A stretch of 64,000 nt of DNA from Mycobacterium sp. JS623. Its GTDB lineage: Bacteria; Actinomycetota; Actinomycetes; Mycobacteriales; Mycobacteriaceae. The DNA is taken from positions 806,001 to 870,000 of the forward strand of contig NC_019966.1 of NCBI RefSeq assembly GCF_000328565.1. The letters run 5' to 3'. Below, in pieces: positions 18,323 to 27,506 of this stretch. The notes under the pieces are model-generated. The model saw only the letters and a list, made by a program, of their open reading frames with translations. It made no database searches and was not told the origin of the DNA. The translations under genes and the position numbers were made by a program. Within the stretch, counting starts at the first letter, position 1, and every line of letters begins with the position of its first letter.

Positions 18323-18885
18323 AACGACCCCGATCGTCGGAGCCTGTCTGAACGGCGGCAGGCTCGTTCGTCACTGCGACTGCCGCGCAGCGTACTCCGG
18401 AGTCAGGCCGAAGAACTAGGTTCCGACAAAGGTTTCCGTGCGCAAACGGAAACTCGACTATGCCTTTGCTGTTCCCGAGTTGGCTCAGCGTGTTACCGCA
18501 TGCGAGTTCGACCACACTTCGAGACTTCTCCGCGAGACGGATCACTCAGCACTCAACGTTTCGTTAACGCGCACTTACCCCCAACGCGCGGACGACGACG
18601 ACGGAAGGTGCACGGTACCAGTAAACTCCTGCACATTCTCAAATACGCTGTGCGCCAACATTTTCTGTTCGTCACCAACGCTGGCCTGCCCGGGTGGCCG
18701 GGCTAGCCGTGGCTGCTGTTTCGTACGCGGCGCCCGATGGCGCCGCCTTACTGCATCGACCAGCCGCCGCATCCTCGACGCTGGCTCGCTTACCACCTCG
18801 ATGCGAGTCGAGTCGTAACCCAACAGTTCCGATAAGACCCAGTCGGCGTCCTCGTTTTGTCTTGGTGCGCGTCGGTGCATCCGCT
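18323..18885. other. Region of unrecognised, probably decayed DNA
   Basis: No intact gene is visible. A minus-strand stretch around 18770-18840 reads DADWVLSELLGYDSTRI, which resembles the C-terminal end of an enzyme such as a class III CoA-transferase, but it is too short to assign. Together with the ADH remnant this marks a degraded interval between ilvA and the mim-type genes. Confidence 0.4.
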
Positions 18886-19920
18886 CTACGGGATCAGGAT
18901 GGCGCGGCCGCGTACGTTGCCGGCGTCGAGGTCGTCGATGGCTGATTGGAAATCGTCGAGTCGGTATTTCGCGGTGTGCAGCGTGACGGCGCCGCGGGCG
19001 GCCAGCGCCATCAGATCGCACAGGTCGTTGTAGGAGCCGACAAGATTGCCGATGAAGTTGATCTCGGTGGAGATGATGTCGATCGTTGGGACGTTGATGT
19101 TTTCGCCGTAGCCCACGACGTGGTAGTCGCCGGCCCTGTGAAGCATCCGCACCCCTTCGCTGGTGGAGCCGCCCTCGCCGACGAAGTCGATGACAGCCTC
19201 CGCACCGTTACCACCGGTGAGCTCGAGAACTTGTTCAACCTGGGTGCCGTCGGCGACGACTCCATGGTGGGCACCGATGGACATCGCGAGCTTGACGGCC
19301 TCCGGGTTGCGGTCGACGACGATGAGCTCGGCGGGACTCAGCGCCTTCAATACCTGAATGCCGATGTGACCAAGTCCACCGGCCCCAATGATGACGCAGC
19401 GGTCGCGGGGCGTGAGACGCCGCGCGGCCTTGGCTGCTGCGTGGTAGGCGGTCAGACCGGCATCGGCGAGCGCGGCGACATCCGCTGGTTCCAGGGCTTC
19501 ATCGATCTTCACCACGCTGCGGGCCGATGTCTTCAGGTACTCGGCATACCCGCCGTCGGTGTCGATGCCGGGAAACGAACTGGCCTCGCAATGCACGTCG
19601 TCGCCGGAGCGGCAGGCCCGGCACAGCCCGCAGGTGATCAGCGGGTGGACGATGACCTTGTCTCCCTCGCGGACGTTGGTCACCGCGGTCCCGATTGCAT
19701 GAACCCAACCGGCATTCTCGTGCCCGATCGTGTACGGCAACGGCACCTGAGACTTCTCGGCCCACTGGCCCTCGAGGATGTGAAGATCGGTTCGGCATAC
19801 ACCGGCACCGCCGATCTTGACCACCACATCGAACGGCCCTGTCGGTGTCGGGATCGGTACCTCCGCCAGCTGCAGGTTCTGGTGGTAGCCGGTTACTTGC
19901 ACGGCTCGCATGGTGCTCAT
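18886..19920 (-). CDS. Zinc-dependent alcohol dehydrogenase of a mim/prm-type cluster
   Basis: The 344-residue zinc ADH has catalytic-zinc ligands in CRTDLH and GHENAG, the structural-zinc motif CGLCRACRSGDDVHC, and the Rossmann motif GAGGLGHIG. In actinobacterial propane/acetone (mim or prm) clusters this gene follows the DUF59 gene and oxidises the alcohol product. ATG 19920 (MSTMRAVQV) is preceded by GGAAAGGAAG. It is separated from the DUF59 stop by 26 bases on the same strand. No groEL-like mimG follows. Confidence 0.85.
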   Translation of the reverse strand: MSTMRAVQVTGYHQNLQLAEVPIPTPTGPFDVVVKIGGAGVCRTDLHILEGQWAEKSQVPLPYTIGHENAGWVHAIGTAVTNVREGDKVIVHPLITCGLCRACRSGDDVHCEASSFPGIDTDGGYAEYLKTSARSVVKIDEALEPADVAALADAGLTAYHAAAKAARRLTPRDRCVIIGAGGLGHIGIQVLKALSPAELIVVDRNPEAVKLAMSIGAHHGVVADGTQVEQVLELTGGNGAEAVIDFVGEGGSTSEGVRMLHRAGDYHVVGYGENINVPTIDIISTEINFIGNLVGSYNDLCDLMALAARGAVTLHTAKYRLDDFQSAIDDLDAGNVRGRAILIP

Positions 19921-19946
19921 CGGTATTCTTCCTTTCCGATCCGGGT

Positions 19947-20678
19947 TCAATGCGTCACGGTGAGTGCGGACAGCGGTATGAAAGCCGCCGTCTCGGCATG
20001 GTCAGCCTCGGGATAGCGGGTGCGCAGCAGCCCGCGGCAGAAGTGGGCGTTGCCGTCAATGGAGATCCGCGTGGACCGGGCGCGGCGCAGCGCTAGGGAA
20101 ACATCGTCGGGGGCGTAGCCGTGGCCCTCATGGTCCACCATCACGAGTTCGGTTGGCGCAACGGATAATCCGAGCGCGGCCCGGCGACGCAGCAACGCCG
20201 CCGTGGTCTGGTTGTCCGGCAGCTCGCGCAGCCGCACCCGCCCCAGCGATGCCACATCGCGTTGGGGGTCGACCCGGAGCAACTCCGTTAGGCAGCGTTC
20301 CATCGCTGCGGCATGCGCCTTGCGCCGGAAGGTCACCCGCAGCTCGTCCAGACTGTGTTCGGCCTCCTGGCCAAAGGTTCCCCGATAACCGGCGTCAGCG
20401 GCCAAGCCGGCGTTGATGACGTCCGAATCGTGGTGGTCGTCGAGTTCAACCACCACGTGCTCTGTCCAATCCAGTTTCACCAGAACGTCTTTGGCATCAG
20501 ACGCCATGAGGTATGCGAAGTTTGGCGCACAAAAGGATGTCGGCAACCGCAGGTGGACTTCGACGTCATCGCCGGTGATCACCAGCGAGCGGACGAACCC
20601 CAGTTCGGTGATCGGTTCGTCGAGCTCAGGATCGACCACGGTGCTCAGGGCCGCATAGGCCTGATCATGCCGATTCAC
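19947..20678 (-). CDS. DUF59 (MIP18/SufT-like) accessory protein of a mim/prm cluster
   Basis: The 243-residue protein begins with a DUF59 domain (VVDPELDEPITELGFV, about 14-29; TSFCAPNFAYLM with the conserved Cys). In the propane/acetone monooxygenase clusters of mycobacteria and rhodococci this gene lies between the amidohydrolase and ADH genes and assists assembly or maturation. It starts one base after the amidohydrolase stop. Its own stop is 26 bases before the ADH start. Confidence 0.85.
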   Translation of the reverse strand: MNRHDQAYAALSTVVDPELDEPITELGFVRSLVITGDDVEVHLRLPTSFCAPNFAYLMASDAKDVLVKLDWTEHVVVELDDHHDSDVINAGLAADAGYRGTFGQEAEHSLDELRVTFRRKAHAAAMERCLTELLRVDPQRDVASLGRVRLRELPDNQTTAALLRRRAALGLSVAPTELVMVDHEGHGYAPDDVSLALRRARSTRISIDGNAHFCRGLLRTRYPEADHAETAAFIPLSALTVTH

Positions 20679-20679
20679 G

Positions 20680-21738
20680 TCAGGCCCCGACCAGGTGGTC
20701 GGCAGACTCGGCGGTTTTGTCGGCGCCCCGCGGACCGACGGCTGGTTCTGCCGCCGCGGGCAGCTGCAGCTCCGGCGGCACCGGGATGTCGTACATCTTG
20801 GCCGCGTTCAGGCCCAGAATCTTCTTCTTCTGCTCGGTGGTGAGCGGTGGGTATTCGCCTAGCTGCTCGGGAATCTGGAAGTCGACGAACGCCTCAACCA
20901 GCCAGCGCGGCGTCCAGATTGCGTAGTCAGATGCGAATTGGATGCGGTCCTCGCCGATCCAGTAAAGAAGCTCGCCGATGATTTGCGCGAAGTATTTCGG
21001 CCGGGTGTGGATGAACGGCATCGCCACCGCAAGGCCGGCATGCACGTTGGGCTCTTGCGTGGCGATCCAGCAGAAGTCGTCAAGGCGGGGCAGGCCGCAA
21101 TGCTCGACGATGAAGTTCAGGTCGGTGAAGTCCGTGGCGACATGATCGATGTCGGCTACATCGAAGGAATCCCGGTCGAGCGGCCTGATCGTCGGGCCTT
21201 TGTGCACATGGATGTTGCGGATACCGAGCTCTTGGCAGAGTTCGAAGTACCGGTATGCCCACGGGTCGTCGAGCTTCCAGCCGCGCGACTCCCCGTGCCA
21301 TTCGGCCGTGTAGAGCTTCACGCCCCGCAGATTGAATCGCTCGGCGTCGGCGCGCAGCTGGTCCAGGCCTGCCTCGCCGTCGCGTGAGTCGAAATAGTGG
21401 TTGTAGGTCAGTTTGTCGGGATTGGCCGTTGCCAGGGTGAACGCCTCCTCGGTTTGGCCGAACCCGCGGTGGTAGAACTCGCCGAGCTTCACCGGCTGGA
21501 AGATCGCATAGTCGATGTAGCCGTCCCGGAACAGGTCGTTCATCAGCCGCTCAGCGCCGTAGTAGAGGTACTCCTCGTAGGACCACACCTCTGCTTCCGG
21601 CGACAGGTTGCGGTGGTAGTCGTAGAAGCAGTCGATGAACTGCTTGCCATGAACGTTGCGTTGGTTCTCCGGCCGGCCGTCCCACAGGGCGATATGGGCG
21701 TCGACGATGAAGTAGCTGACGTCGTCCTTGCGGTACAT
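20680..21738 (-). CDS. Amidohydrolase-family protein of a mim/prm cluster
   Basis: The TIM-barrel metal-dependent hydrolase starts MYRKDDVSYFIVDAHIALWD, the hallmark of the gene directly downstream of mimD/prmD. Metal-site candidates are DAH, IVEHCGLPRLDDF and FASDYAIW. ATG 21738 is chosen because AGGGAGAG precedes it. The oxygenase genes that should be upstream (mimABCD) are absent. Instead a broken gamma-glutamyltransferase gene begins about 120 bases away on the other strand. The roles of these family members are not well defined. Confidence 0.85.
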   Translation of the reverse strand: MYRKDDVSYFIVDAHIALWDGRPENQRNVHGKQFIDCFYDYHRNLSPEAEVWSYEEYLYYGAERLMNDLFRDGYIDYAIFQPVKLGEFYHRGFGQTEEAFTLATANPDKLTYNHYFDSRDGEAGLDQLRADAERFNLRGVKLYTAEWHGESRGWKLDDPWAYRYFELCQELGIRNIHVHKGPTIRPLDRDSFDVADIDHVATDFTDLNFIVEHCGLPRLDDFCWIATQEPNVHAGLAVAMPFIHTRPKYFAQIIGELLYWIGEDRIQFASDYAIWTPRWLVEAFVDFQIPEQLGEYPPLTTEQKKKILGLNAAKMYDIPVPPELQLPAAAEPAVGPRGADKTAESADHLVGA

Positions 21739-21855
21739 TTCAGGACTCTCCCTTCGTGTGACGGTCGTCACACCGTTGGGAAAAGCTTATGGCGGCTGGG
21801 GCTCACATTCGAGGGGTGTCCGCTCCGTTCTGCTGGGACCTCCCGTACGCGTGGC

Positions 21856-22454
21856 CGATTCGGCCGAGTCCGTGCACCTGCAGATCGAGGCGGTGAAGCT
21901 GGCTTTTGCCGACGCGCTGGCCCACGTGGCCGAGACCGACTCGATGCGGATGCGCGTGGACCAGCTTCTGGACAAGGACTGCCTGACGCAGCGCGCCAAG
22001 CTGATCGACGTCAAGCGTGCGCTGCCGGCGGCTGCGGGCACGCCCGCCGGCGGCACGGTCTACCTGACTGGCGCGGACGCGGACGGGAGGATGGTGTCGA
22101 TGATTCAGTCGAACTACATGGGGTTCGGCTCGAGAGTCGTGGTGCCCGGCACGGGGATCTCGTTGCAGAATCGCGGAACAGGTTTCGTGTCGACGCCTGG
22201 GCATCCGAATCAGGTTGGGCCCCAAAAGCGCCCGTATCACACGATCATTCCCGGATTCATGTCGAAGGACGGCGCGCCGCTGATGAGCTTTCGGGGTGAG
22301 GGGCGGCACCATGCAACCGCATGGCCACGTCCAGGTGGTGGTGCGGATCGCCGACTACGACCAATTCGGTAGCTGCCAGGCGATCTGGCGGCTCGACGGC
22401 GGCTACGTCGCGGCGAGCGATCCGCGACGCGACGGGCAGGCGGTCGGGTTCTAG
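21856..22454 (+). pseudogene. Gamma-glutamyltransferase C-terminal fragment, frameshifted
   Basis: The frame reads SAESVHLQIEAVKLAFADAL, then QSNYMGFGSRVVVPGTGISL, GHPNQVGPQKRPYHTIIPGF and GAPLMSF, the small-subunit side of a GGT. After about 22290 the match shifts frame (GTMQPHGHVQVVVRIADYDQ) and ends early. The N-terminal half with the catalytic Thr region is missing. Confidence 0.7.
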
Positions 22455-22495
22455 TAGCGGCCCGCTGCGTCAGAGCAGCTTGTGTTCGATCACCG

Positions 22496-23266
22496 TCAGG
22501 GTCGTGGCCAAGTCTCCGGCAGACCATGTCCGCCGTCAGCTACCACTACCGTCCCGGTGACGAACGAGGCCGACTCGTGGGCGAGAAAGAGCACGCACGC
22601 GGCGATCTCCTCCGGTGTGCCACTGCGCCCGACCGGTCCGGCCGCCGCGGCGGCGGCTTCGAACGGTAACTGTGAATCGGTGGAGATGTAGCCTGGCGCA
22701 ACGACGTTCACGGTGACGCCGTCTCCGACGACCTCCAGGGCCAGCGCCCGCGACAAACCCACCAGGCCCGCTTTCGCGGCGGTGTAGGTCGACTGACCCG
22801 GCATCGCGTTGACTGTGCCGGTGGTCGACCCGATGGAGACGATTCGCCCGTATCCGGCCGCTGTCATCACCGGCACCACCGAGCGACACATGAGAAATGC
22901 CGTCGTGAGGTTGCGGGCCAGCGCCGCATCCCACGCGGCGAGCGACATCTCGGCGACATCGTCGTCGGCGTCCCAACCCGCAGTTACCGACGTCATGCCG
23001 GCGTTGTTCACTAGGACGTCGACCCGGCCCCACCGGTCCACCGCGGCACGCAGCAGACTGTCGGCCGCCCCATCGACGGTCAGGTCGGCGATCACCCCGA
23101 CGGCCGCGTCGCCGAGTTCTGCGGCCCGCTGATGCACGCGCTCGGAGGTGGCGCCCAGCACCACCCGGGCGCCCTCGGCGACGAGCGCGCGTGCCACGGC
23201 CGCCCCGATGCCGCCCGGCGCTCCGGCGCCGGTCACGATCGCCACCCGGTCCCCAAAGCGCGCCAC
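22496..23266 (-). CDS. SDR-family oxidoreductase
   Basis: The 256-residue classical short-chain dehydrogenase has cofactor motif TGAGAPGGIG (about 10-19), NNAG, the catalytic Ser in IVSIGS and YxxxK in YTAAK, with a typical ending TGTVVVADGG. GTG 23266 (VARFGDRVAIVTGAG) is chosen since upstream codons show no similarity to the family. Substrate is unknown; 3-oxoacyl or hydroxysteroid types are possible. Confidence 0.85.
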   Translation of the reverse strand: MARFGDRVAIVTGAGAPGGIGAAVARALVAEGARVVLGATSERVHQRAAELGDAAVGVIADLTVDGAADSLLRAAVDRWGRVDVLVNNAGMTSVTAGWDADDDVAEMSLAAWDAALARNLTTAFLMCRSVVPVMTAAGYGRIVSIGSTTGTVNAMPGQSTYTAAKAGLVGLSRALALEVVGDGVTVNVVAPGYISTDSQLPFEAAAAAAGPVGRSGTPEEIAACVLFLAHESASFVTGTVVVADGGHGLPETWPRP

Positions 23267-23536
23267 GGATGTAAATCTATCCCGGGTCGATTGGGGGGCG
23301 CCGTCTTGACCCACCCGCAGGGCGCGGCGTTTCCGTGCATTGACAGCCAACTCACAGCAGCAGACACGAAAGGTGCTGCAGCGCAATCACTTTCAACGTG
23401 GCCGTCGCCGATCACTCACAGATTGGCTACCGGCTAGCCGGAGGAACCAAATGGGTGTCTGCGGTGACGTAATCGGTCCGATGGAGCGCAAATCTGGAAG
23501 GGCAAGGCAGATAGGCCATCGAAAGGAAGTTCCATT

Positions 23537-23800
23537 ATGCGAGTCGGATTGAAGTTCATCACACCGATGTTGGCGGCGGGCGCTGCCGCGGCCGCGATCG
23601 CTGCAGCACCGATTGCAGCGGCCGCTCCCGCTCCGGCCCAGCCGGCGACGATCGCCGCGGCCCCCAGCGTGGAGGCGGCCGGTTGGCACGGCGGCGGGCA
23701 CGGCGGTGGTTGGCACGGTGGCGGTTGGCACGGCGGCGGTTGGCACGGCGACGGCTGGCGCGGTGGTTGGGGGCCTTGGTTCCATCCCTGGGGCTGGTGA
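23537..23800 (+). CDS. Small secreted Gly/His/Trp-rich repeat protein
   Basis: The 87-residue product has a signal peptide (MRVGLKFITPMLAAGAAAAA, cleavage near AAA-AP). The mature C-terminal half is made of GWHGGGH/GWHGGGW units, followed by WGPWFHPWGW. The His-rich repeats could bind metal ions. AAAGGAAG stands upstream of the ATG. Confidence 0.7.
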   Translation: MRVGLKFITPMLAAGAAAAAIAAAPIAAAAPAPAQPATIAAAPSVEAAGWHGGGHGGGWHGGGWHGGGWHGDGWRGGWGPWFHPWGW

Positions 23801-24374
23801 GCGGCGGATAACGCGCTTGGTCGAGGTCGTGATGTCGCGGCCTCGACCACCCGCAACCGCGGCTCGGCCGGCAGTCGCCGCGATGGCGAACATCCATCAG
23901 ACACGCGCGCGATGCTCTCCCGGCCGTAGTCCATCGCAATCAGCACGCAACAGAGAACGGGTTCGAGCCGCGCAGTGTGTTGGTCAGCGCCACCTAAACG
24001 TATCCGAAAAGCAGTGCTTTGGCCGCGGCTTCGGCCACCGCCTCGTCGGTGTCGGTCAGCTCGCGACCCAGCCCGGTGGCCAGTTCGCTTCCGTGCGGCG
24101 AGTTCTGGCAGTAGGGCACCCGGTAGTCACCGAACATCGCGATCGGACACTTGTTGGAGCTGAGACTCGGCGCCCCCGGGACCGCGCAAAGCCCAAATCG
24201 CTGCGTCGTGACGGGATCGAATACCGCGGGTTTTTAATAGAATTCATCCCGGTTCGTATCCTCAGACGCATCAAGGCATTTCGGATACACCGGAATTACA
24301 GATAATCCGTCAGGCACGGGACGCGCCGATGAAGCGCTAGCAGGTGCTTTCCAGGAGGAGGAGGTGCCATTCCG
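23801..24374. other. Long gap with one unidentified gene fragment
   Basis: No complete gene is present. It holds the minus-strand fragment described at 23994-24190 and, at its end, AGGAGGAGG serving the next gene. The rest is unrecognised. Confidence 0.45.
23994..24190 (-). pseudogene. Unidentified C-terminal gene fragment
   Basis: A minus-strand frame without a start reads CPIAMFGDYRVPYCQNSPHG, SELATGLGRELTDTDEAVAE and ends ALLFGYV-stop. Codon bias is coding-like. I do not recognise the family. Confidence 0.35.
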
Positions 24375-25403
24375 ATGGATGAGTTCCCGCAGGACTACGA
24401 GATCTTCGATCTCGGCGATGTGACGCTGCAGCACGGCGCGACGCTGCGCGACGCGAAGCTCGCGTACAAGACATACGGCGAACTGAGCGCCGACAAGAGC
24501 AACGCGATCGTGTACCCGACATGGTATTCGGGGCGCCACTGGGACAACGAGTGGCTGATCGGAGAGGGCATGGCCCTGGACCCGGCCAAGTACTTCATCA
24601 TCGTCCCGAACATGCTGGGCAACGGGCTCTCGAGCTCGCCGTCGAATACGCCGCCGCCTTACAACGCCGCGCGCTTCCCGCACGTCACGTTCTACGACCA
24701 GGTCGAGCAGCAGCACAAGCTCGTGACCTCGTTCGGGATCGAGACGCTCCCGCTCGTGACCGGCTGGTCGATGGGCGCCGGGCAGACCTACCAGTGGGCC
24801 GTCAGCTATCCGGACATGGTCCAGCGGGCGTGCCCGTTCTGCGGGTCGTCCAAGACGAGCGAGCACAACGTTGTGTTCCTCGAGGGCGTCAAGTCCGCGC
24901 TGACGGCGGACGCTGCGTTCAAGGAGGGCTGGTACACCGAGAAGCCGGTCAAAGGACTGCGCGCGGCCGCCCGCGTGTATGCGGGCTGGGGCTTCTCGCA
25001 GGCCTTTTACTGGCAGCAGGAGTACAAGACGATGGGCTACTCGTCGCTCGAGGACTTCCTGGTCGGCTTCTGGGAGGGCTTCTTCCTCGACCGCCGCGAC
25101 CCGAATAACCTGCTGACGATGCTGTGGACCTGGCAGAACGGCAACGTCGGCGCGACGCCCGGCCGCGGGTTCGACGGCGATCAGGTCGCGGCGCTGAGGA
25201 CCATCAAGGCCAAGATGATCGTGCTGCCAGCGCTCAAGGACCTCTACTTTCCGCCCGAGGACGAGGAGTTCGCGGTCAGCCACATCCCGAACGCCGAATT
25301 GCGTGTCATCCCGGGCGTCTACGGCCACTTCGCGGGCGGTGGCGCGAACCCCGAGGACATCAAATTCATCGACGACGTCCTCAAAGAGCTCCTCGCGAGC
25401 TGA
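24375..25403 (+). CDS. MetX-like alpha/beta-hydrolase
   Basis: This 342-residue protein belongs to the homoserine O-acetyltransferase-like alpha/beta-hydrolase family. It has YKTYGELS near the start, the nucleophile elbow GWSMGAGQ (Ser about 137), a candidate Asp in ALKDLYFPPEDEE and His in VYGHFAGG. True MetX enzymes have GGSMGG, so this is more likely a related hydrolase or acyltransferase of unknown substrate. AGGAGGAGG sits 11 bases before the ATG. It is followed 59 bases later by the Mut7-C gene. Confidence 0.8.
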   Translation: MDEFPQDYEIFDLGDVTLQHGATLRDAKLAYKTYGELSADKSNAIVYPTWYSGRHWDNEWLIGEGMALDPAKYFIIVPNMLGNGLSSSPSNTPPPYNAARFPHVTFYDQVEQQHKLVTSFGIETLPLVTGWSMGAGQTYQWAVSYPDMVQRACPFCGSSKTSEHNVVFLEGVKSALTADAAFKEGWYTEKPVKGLRAAARVYAGWGFSQAFYWQQEYKTMGYSSLEDFLVGFWEGFFLDRRDPNNLLTMLWTWQNGNVGATPGRGFDGDQVAALRTIKAKMIVLPALKDLYFPPEDEEFAVSHIPNAELRVIPGVYGHFAGGGANPEDIKFIDDVLKELLAS

Positions 25404-25462
25404 GGGAGATCAGCCCTGTCCGTGCCGTTGCGCTCGGCGCTCGCCCCGGGAGAGCATGAGGA

Positions 25463-26209
25463 ATGGCGGGCTACGTGAACGTCCGGGCCTACGCCGAGCT
25501 CAACGACTTCTTGGGACCCGAGTCGCGCGGTGTAACGGCGCGCCGTCCGTTTCGGCCGCATCAGACGGTCAAGGACGTTCTGGAGGCGTCGGGCATTCCG
25601 CATACCGAGGTCGACCTCATCCTGGTGAACGGGAATGTCGAGGACTTTGCTCATCGGCCGAGTTCCGGCGACCGCATCGCGGTGTACCCGATGTTCGAGA
25701 CGCTCGACGTCGGGTCCACGGCCCGGCTGCGGCCGGTGCCGCTGCGTGATCCGCGCTTCGTCATCGATGTCAACCTCGGTCGGTTGGCGCGGCTGCTTCG
25801 CGTGCTCGGGTTCGACGTGTGGTGGTCCAGTGACGCCGACGACCAGACCCTGGCCGATGTGAGCCTGGGCCAGCAGCGGATCCTGCTGACCCGAGACCGG
25901 GGCCTATTGAAGCGTCGTGCTATCACGCATGGCCTGTTCGTCCGCTCCGATCAACCGAAGGAGCAGACGCTCGAGGTGATACGGCGACTCGACCTGGCGC
26001 AACGGCTGGCGCCGTTCACGCGGTGCGTGCGGTGCAACGGCAGGCTGGCCGCCGTTACCAAGGACGAGGTGATCGACCACCTCGAGCCGTTGACCCGCCT
26101 GTACTACGACGATTTCAGCCGATGCACGGATTGCAGGCGGATCTACTGGCGCGGGTCACATCGCGCGAGGCTGGTCAGCTTCGTGGAGGGACTCCGCAAC
26201 CAGCTCTGA
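25463..26209 (+). CDS. Mut7-C RNase-domain protein with ubiquitin-like N-terminus
   Basis: Residues 1-90 form a ThiS/ubiquitin-like domain typical of Mut7-C partners (YVNVRAYAELNDFLG). The rest is a PIN-fold Mut7-C domain with acidic residues in FVIDVNLGRLARLLRVLGFD and LLTRDRGLL. A C-terminal zinc ribbon is made of CVRCNGRL and CTDCRRIYW. It is probably a nuclease acting on RNA. Part of this gene is duplicated in the mosaic at 16401-16466. Confidence 0.85.
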   Translation: MAGYVNVRAYAELNDFLGPESRGVTARRPFRPHQTVKDVLEASGIPHTEVDLILVNGNVEDFAHRPSSGDRIAVYPMFETLDVGSTARLRPVPLRDPRFVIDVNLGRLARLLRVLGFDVWWSSDADDQTLADVSLGQQRILLTRDRGLLKRRAITHGLFVRSDQPKEQTLEVIRRLDLAQRLAPFTRCVRCNGRLAAVTKDEVIDHLEPLTRLYYDDFSRCTDCRRIYWRGSHRARLVSFVEGLRNQL

Positions 26210-26716
26210 ACGACGGCTCGCGCGCGGTCGCGTGCGACGCGACTGCGTGCGGCCATCCGGCATCCGCGTGTGCAGGGCAGCGCTACTCGGAATTTGCTAT
26301 CGGTTACAACCGAATTCAGGTAGTCCGGTACTCACGACCGACAGGACGGCACCGCATAGCTTTGGCGAATCAGGAAGAACCGAGGCGGCGCCAACATGGT
26401 GAACCAGATCGTCGACCAGACCGTTTAACTAGCGACGCCGCGTAACTGAATCACCCTACGGAGACACAACAGGATAGTTCGGCAGCAAACCAACTGCCGC
26501 GCGCGCGAGGGGTTGCGCGGTCAACCACATGATCACCGATCGGGAGCCGACGGGTTCTGCGGCTTGAATGTTGCGCCCTTCGAAGACAACCGAATCCGCA
26601 TCATGAGCAACGAATTCGCCAAACGGGCGGATTGGTGGATAGAACGCGACGGCCTCTTGAACCAACGACAACCGAACCAGCACAGCGATTTCCAACATTC
26701 AAAGAAAGGCACGAAA
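26210..26716. other. Intergenic region, nothing firm seen
   Basis: About 500 bases with no recognised gene. An 80-codon minus-strand ORF (26456-26698) has no family resemblance or ribosome site. AAAGAAAGG before 26717 is the ribosome site of the next gene. Confidence 0.4.
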
Positions 26717-27022
26717 ATGACGAAGATCTTCGTCCCCACCCTCACAGCAGGCGTATTGGCTTCCGCCGCGCTCGGACTGGCCGCAAGCGCTACCGCCGCT
26801 CCGTCTGGCCCATCGCCCGTCGATGCCACGGTCAGCCAACTGCAGGCGCAGGGCTACCAAGTCATCGTGAGCCGCGTCGACACCGCTGCCGTGGACTGCA
26901 CGGTCAGCGCGGTTCGCCCTGGCCAGACGTTCTCGCGCACCGACTCCGGTGTACCTGGAGCCGGCGGCGACCTTACCACCACGGTGACCAACAAGACGGT
27001 TTACGTCGACGTCGCATGCTGA
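26717..27022 (+). CDS. Small secreted mycobacterial protein
   Basis: The 101-residue protein has a signal peptide (MTKIFVPTLTAGVLASAALG, cleavage near ATA-APS). The mature part is GYQVIVSRVDTAAVDCTVSA, with two cysteines (VDCTV and the terminal VDVAC) and a Thr-rich C-terminus. This is a common mycobacterial family of unknown function, usually with a DATVSQLQAQGYQV-like core. A short piece is duplicated at 16464-16513. Confidence 0.75.
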   Translation: MTKIFVPTLTAGVLASAALGLAASATAAPSGPSPVDATVSQLQAQGYQVIVSRVDTAAVDCTVSAVRPGQTFSRTDSGVPGAGGDLTTTVTNKTVYVDVAC

Positions 27023-27134
27023 GACCCGATCCGAACACACACGTATAGGGCTTCGGCGCTAAGCGATCCGCCAATCCTGTTGGCTGGCTGGATGTCTCAG
27101 GCAACCGTGTAACCAGGCGGCGACGCCGGTCCGG

Positions 27135-27289
27135 TTACTGAGCTCCTACTCGTCGCCTCACGTCCCTATCAACGGCAGTGACGATGTCATGGACGAGCCG
27201 CGAGTGCCATTGCTTGTGCGCCTCCAGGTCCGCGGCCAGCGCATGACAGCCTCCTGAGCGGGCGAAGGTCCCGTGCTGGTTTGCTCCAC
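27135..27289 (-). pseudogene. Frameshifted second copy of the CPDCH small gene
   Basis: GTG at 27289 starts VEQTS as in the 16.6-kb copy. A short deletion removes the CPD codons and shifts frame. The original frame reappears as CHALAADLEAHKQWHSRLVH and ends RRRVGAQ-stop. It lies just after the secreted-protein gene, in the same relative place as the copy at 16569-16730. Confidence 0.6.
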
Positions 27290-27506
27290 GGTGCCGCACC
27301 TGCTCGAGGGAAAACGGAATGAATGCGGATTCGTAGCGAGGCGATCACGGGTTGGTACCAATGCCTTTCGTGGTCTAGCCCTGTGGACGCTGGAGCGCAA
27401 ATTATTGCCAAACGTGCTAGGAGAGCACCGCGCTGCCTGCGCCCGCATGGTGGGGCCGAAAGGGTGACGATGCGCCCTCGGCGTGGCTCTTGAGAAGGGA
27501 CATCAC

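Noticed and set aside
23680..23770. CRISPR-like tandem repeat
   Set aside because: The periodic GGTTGGCACGGC units are codons of a Gly/His/Trp-rich secreted protein, with no spacers of even length.
26456..26698. 80-codon minus-strand ORF before the secreted-protein gene
   Set aside because: No ribosome site, no recognised family and it overlaps the likely upstream region of the next gene.
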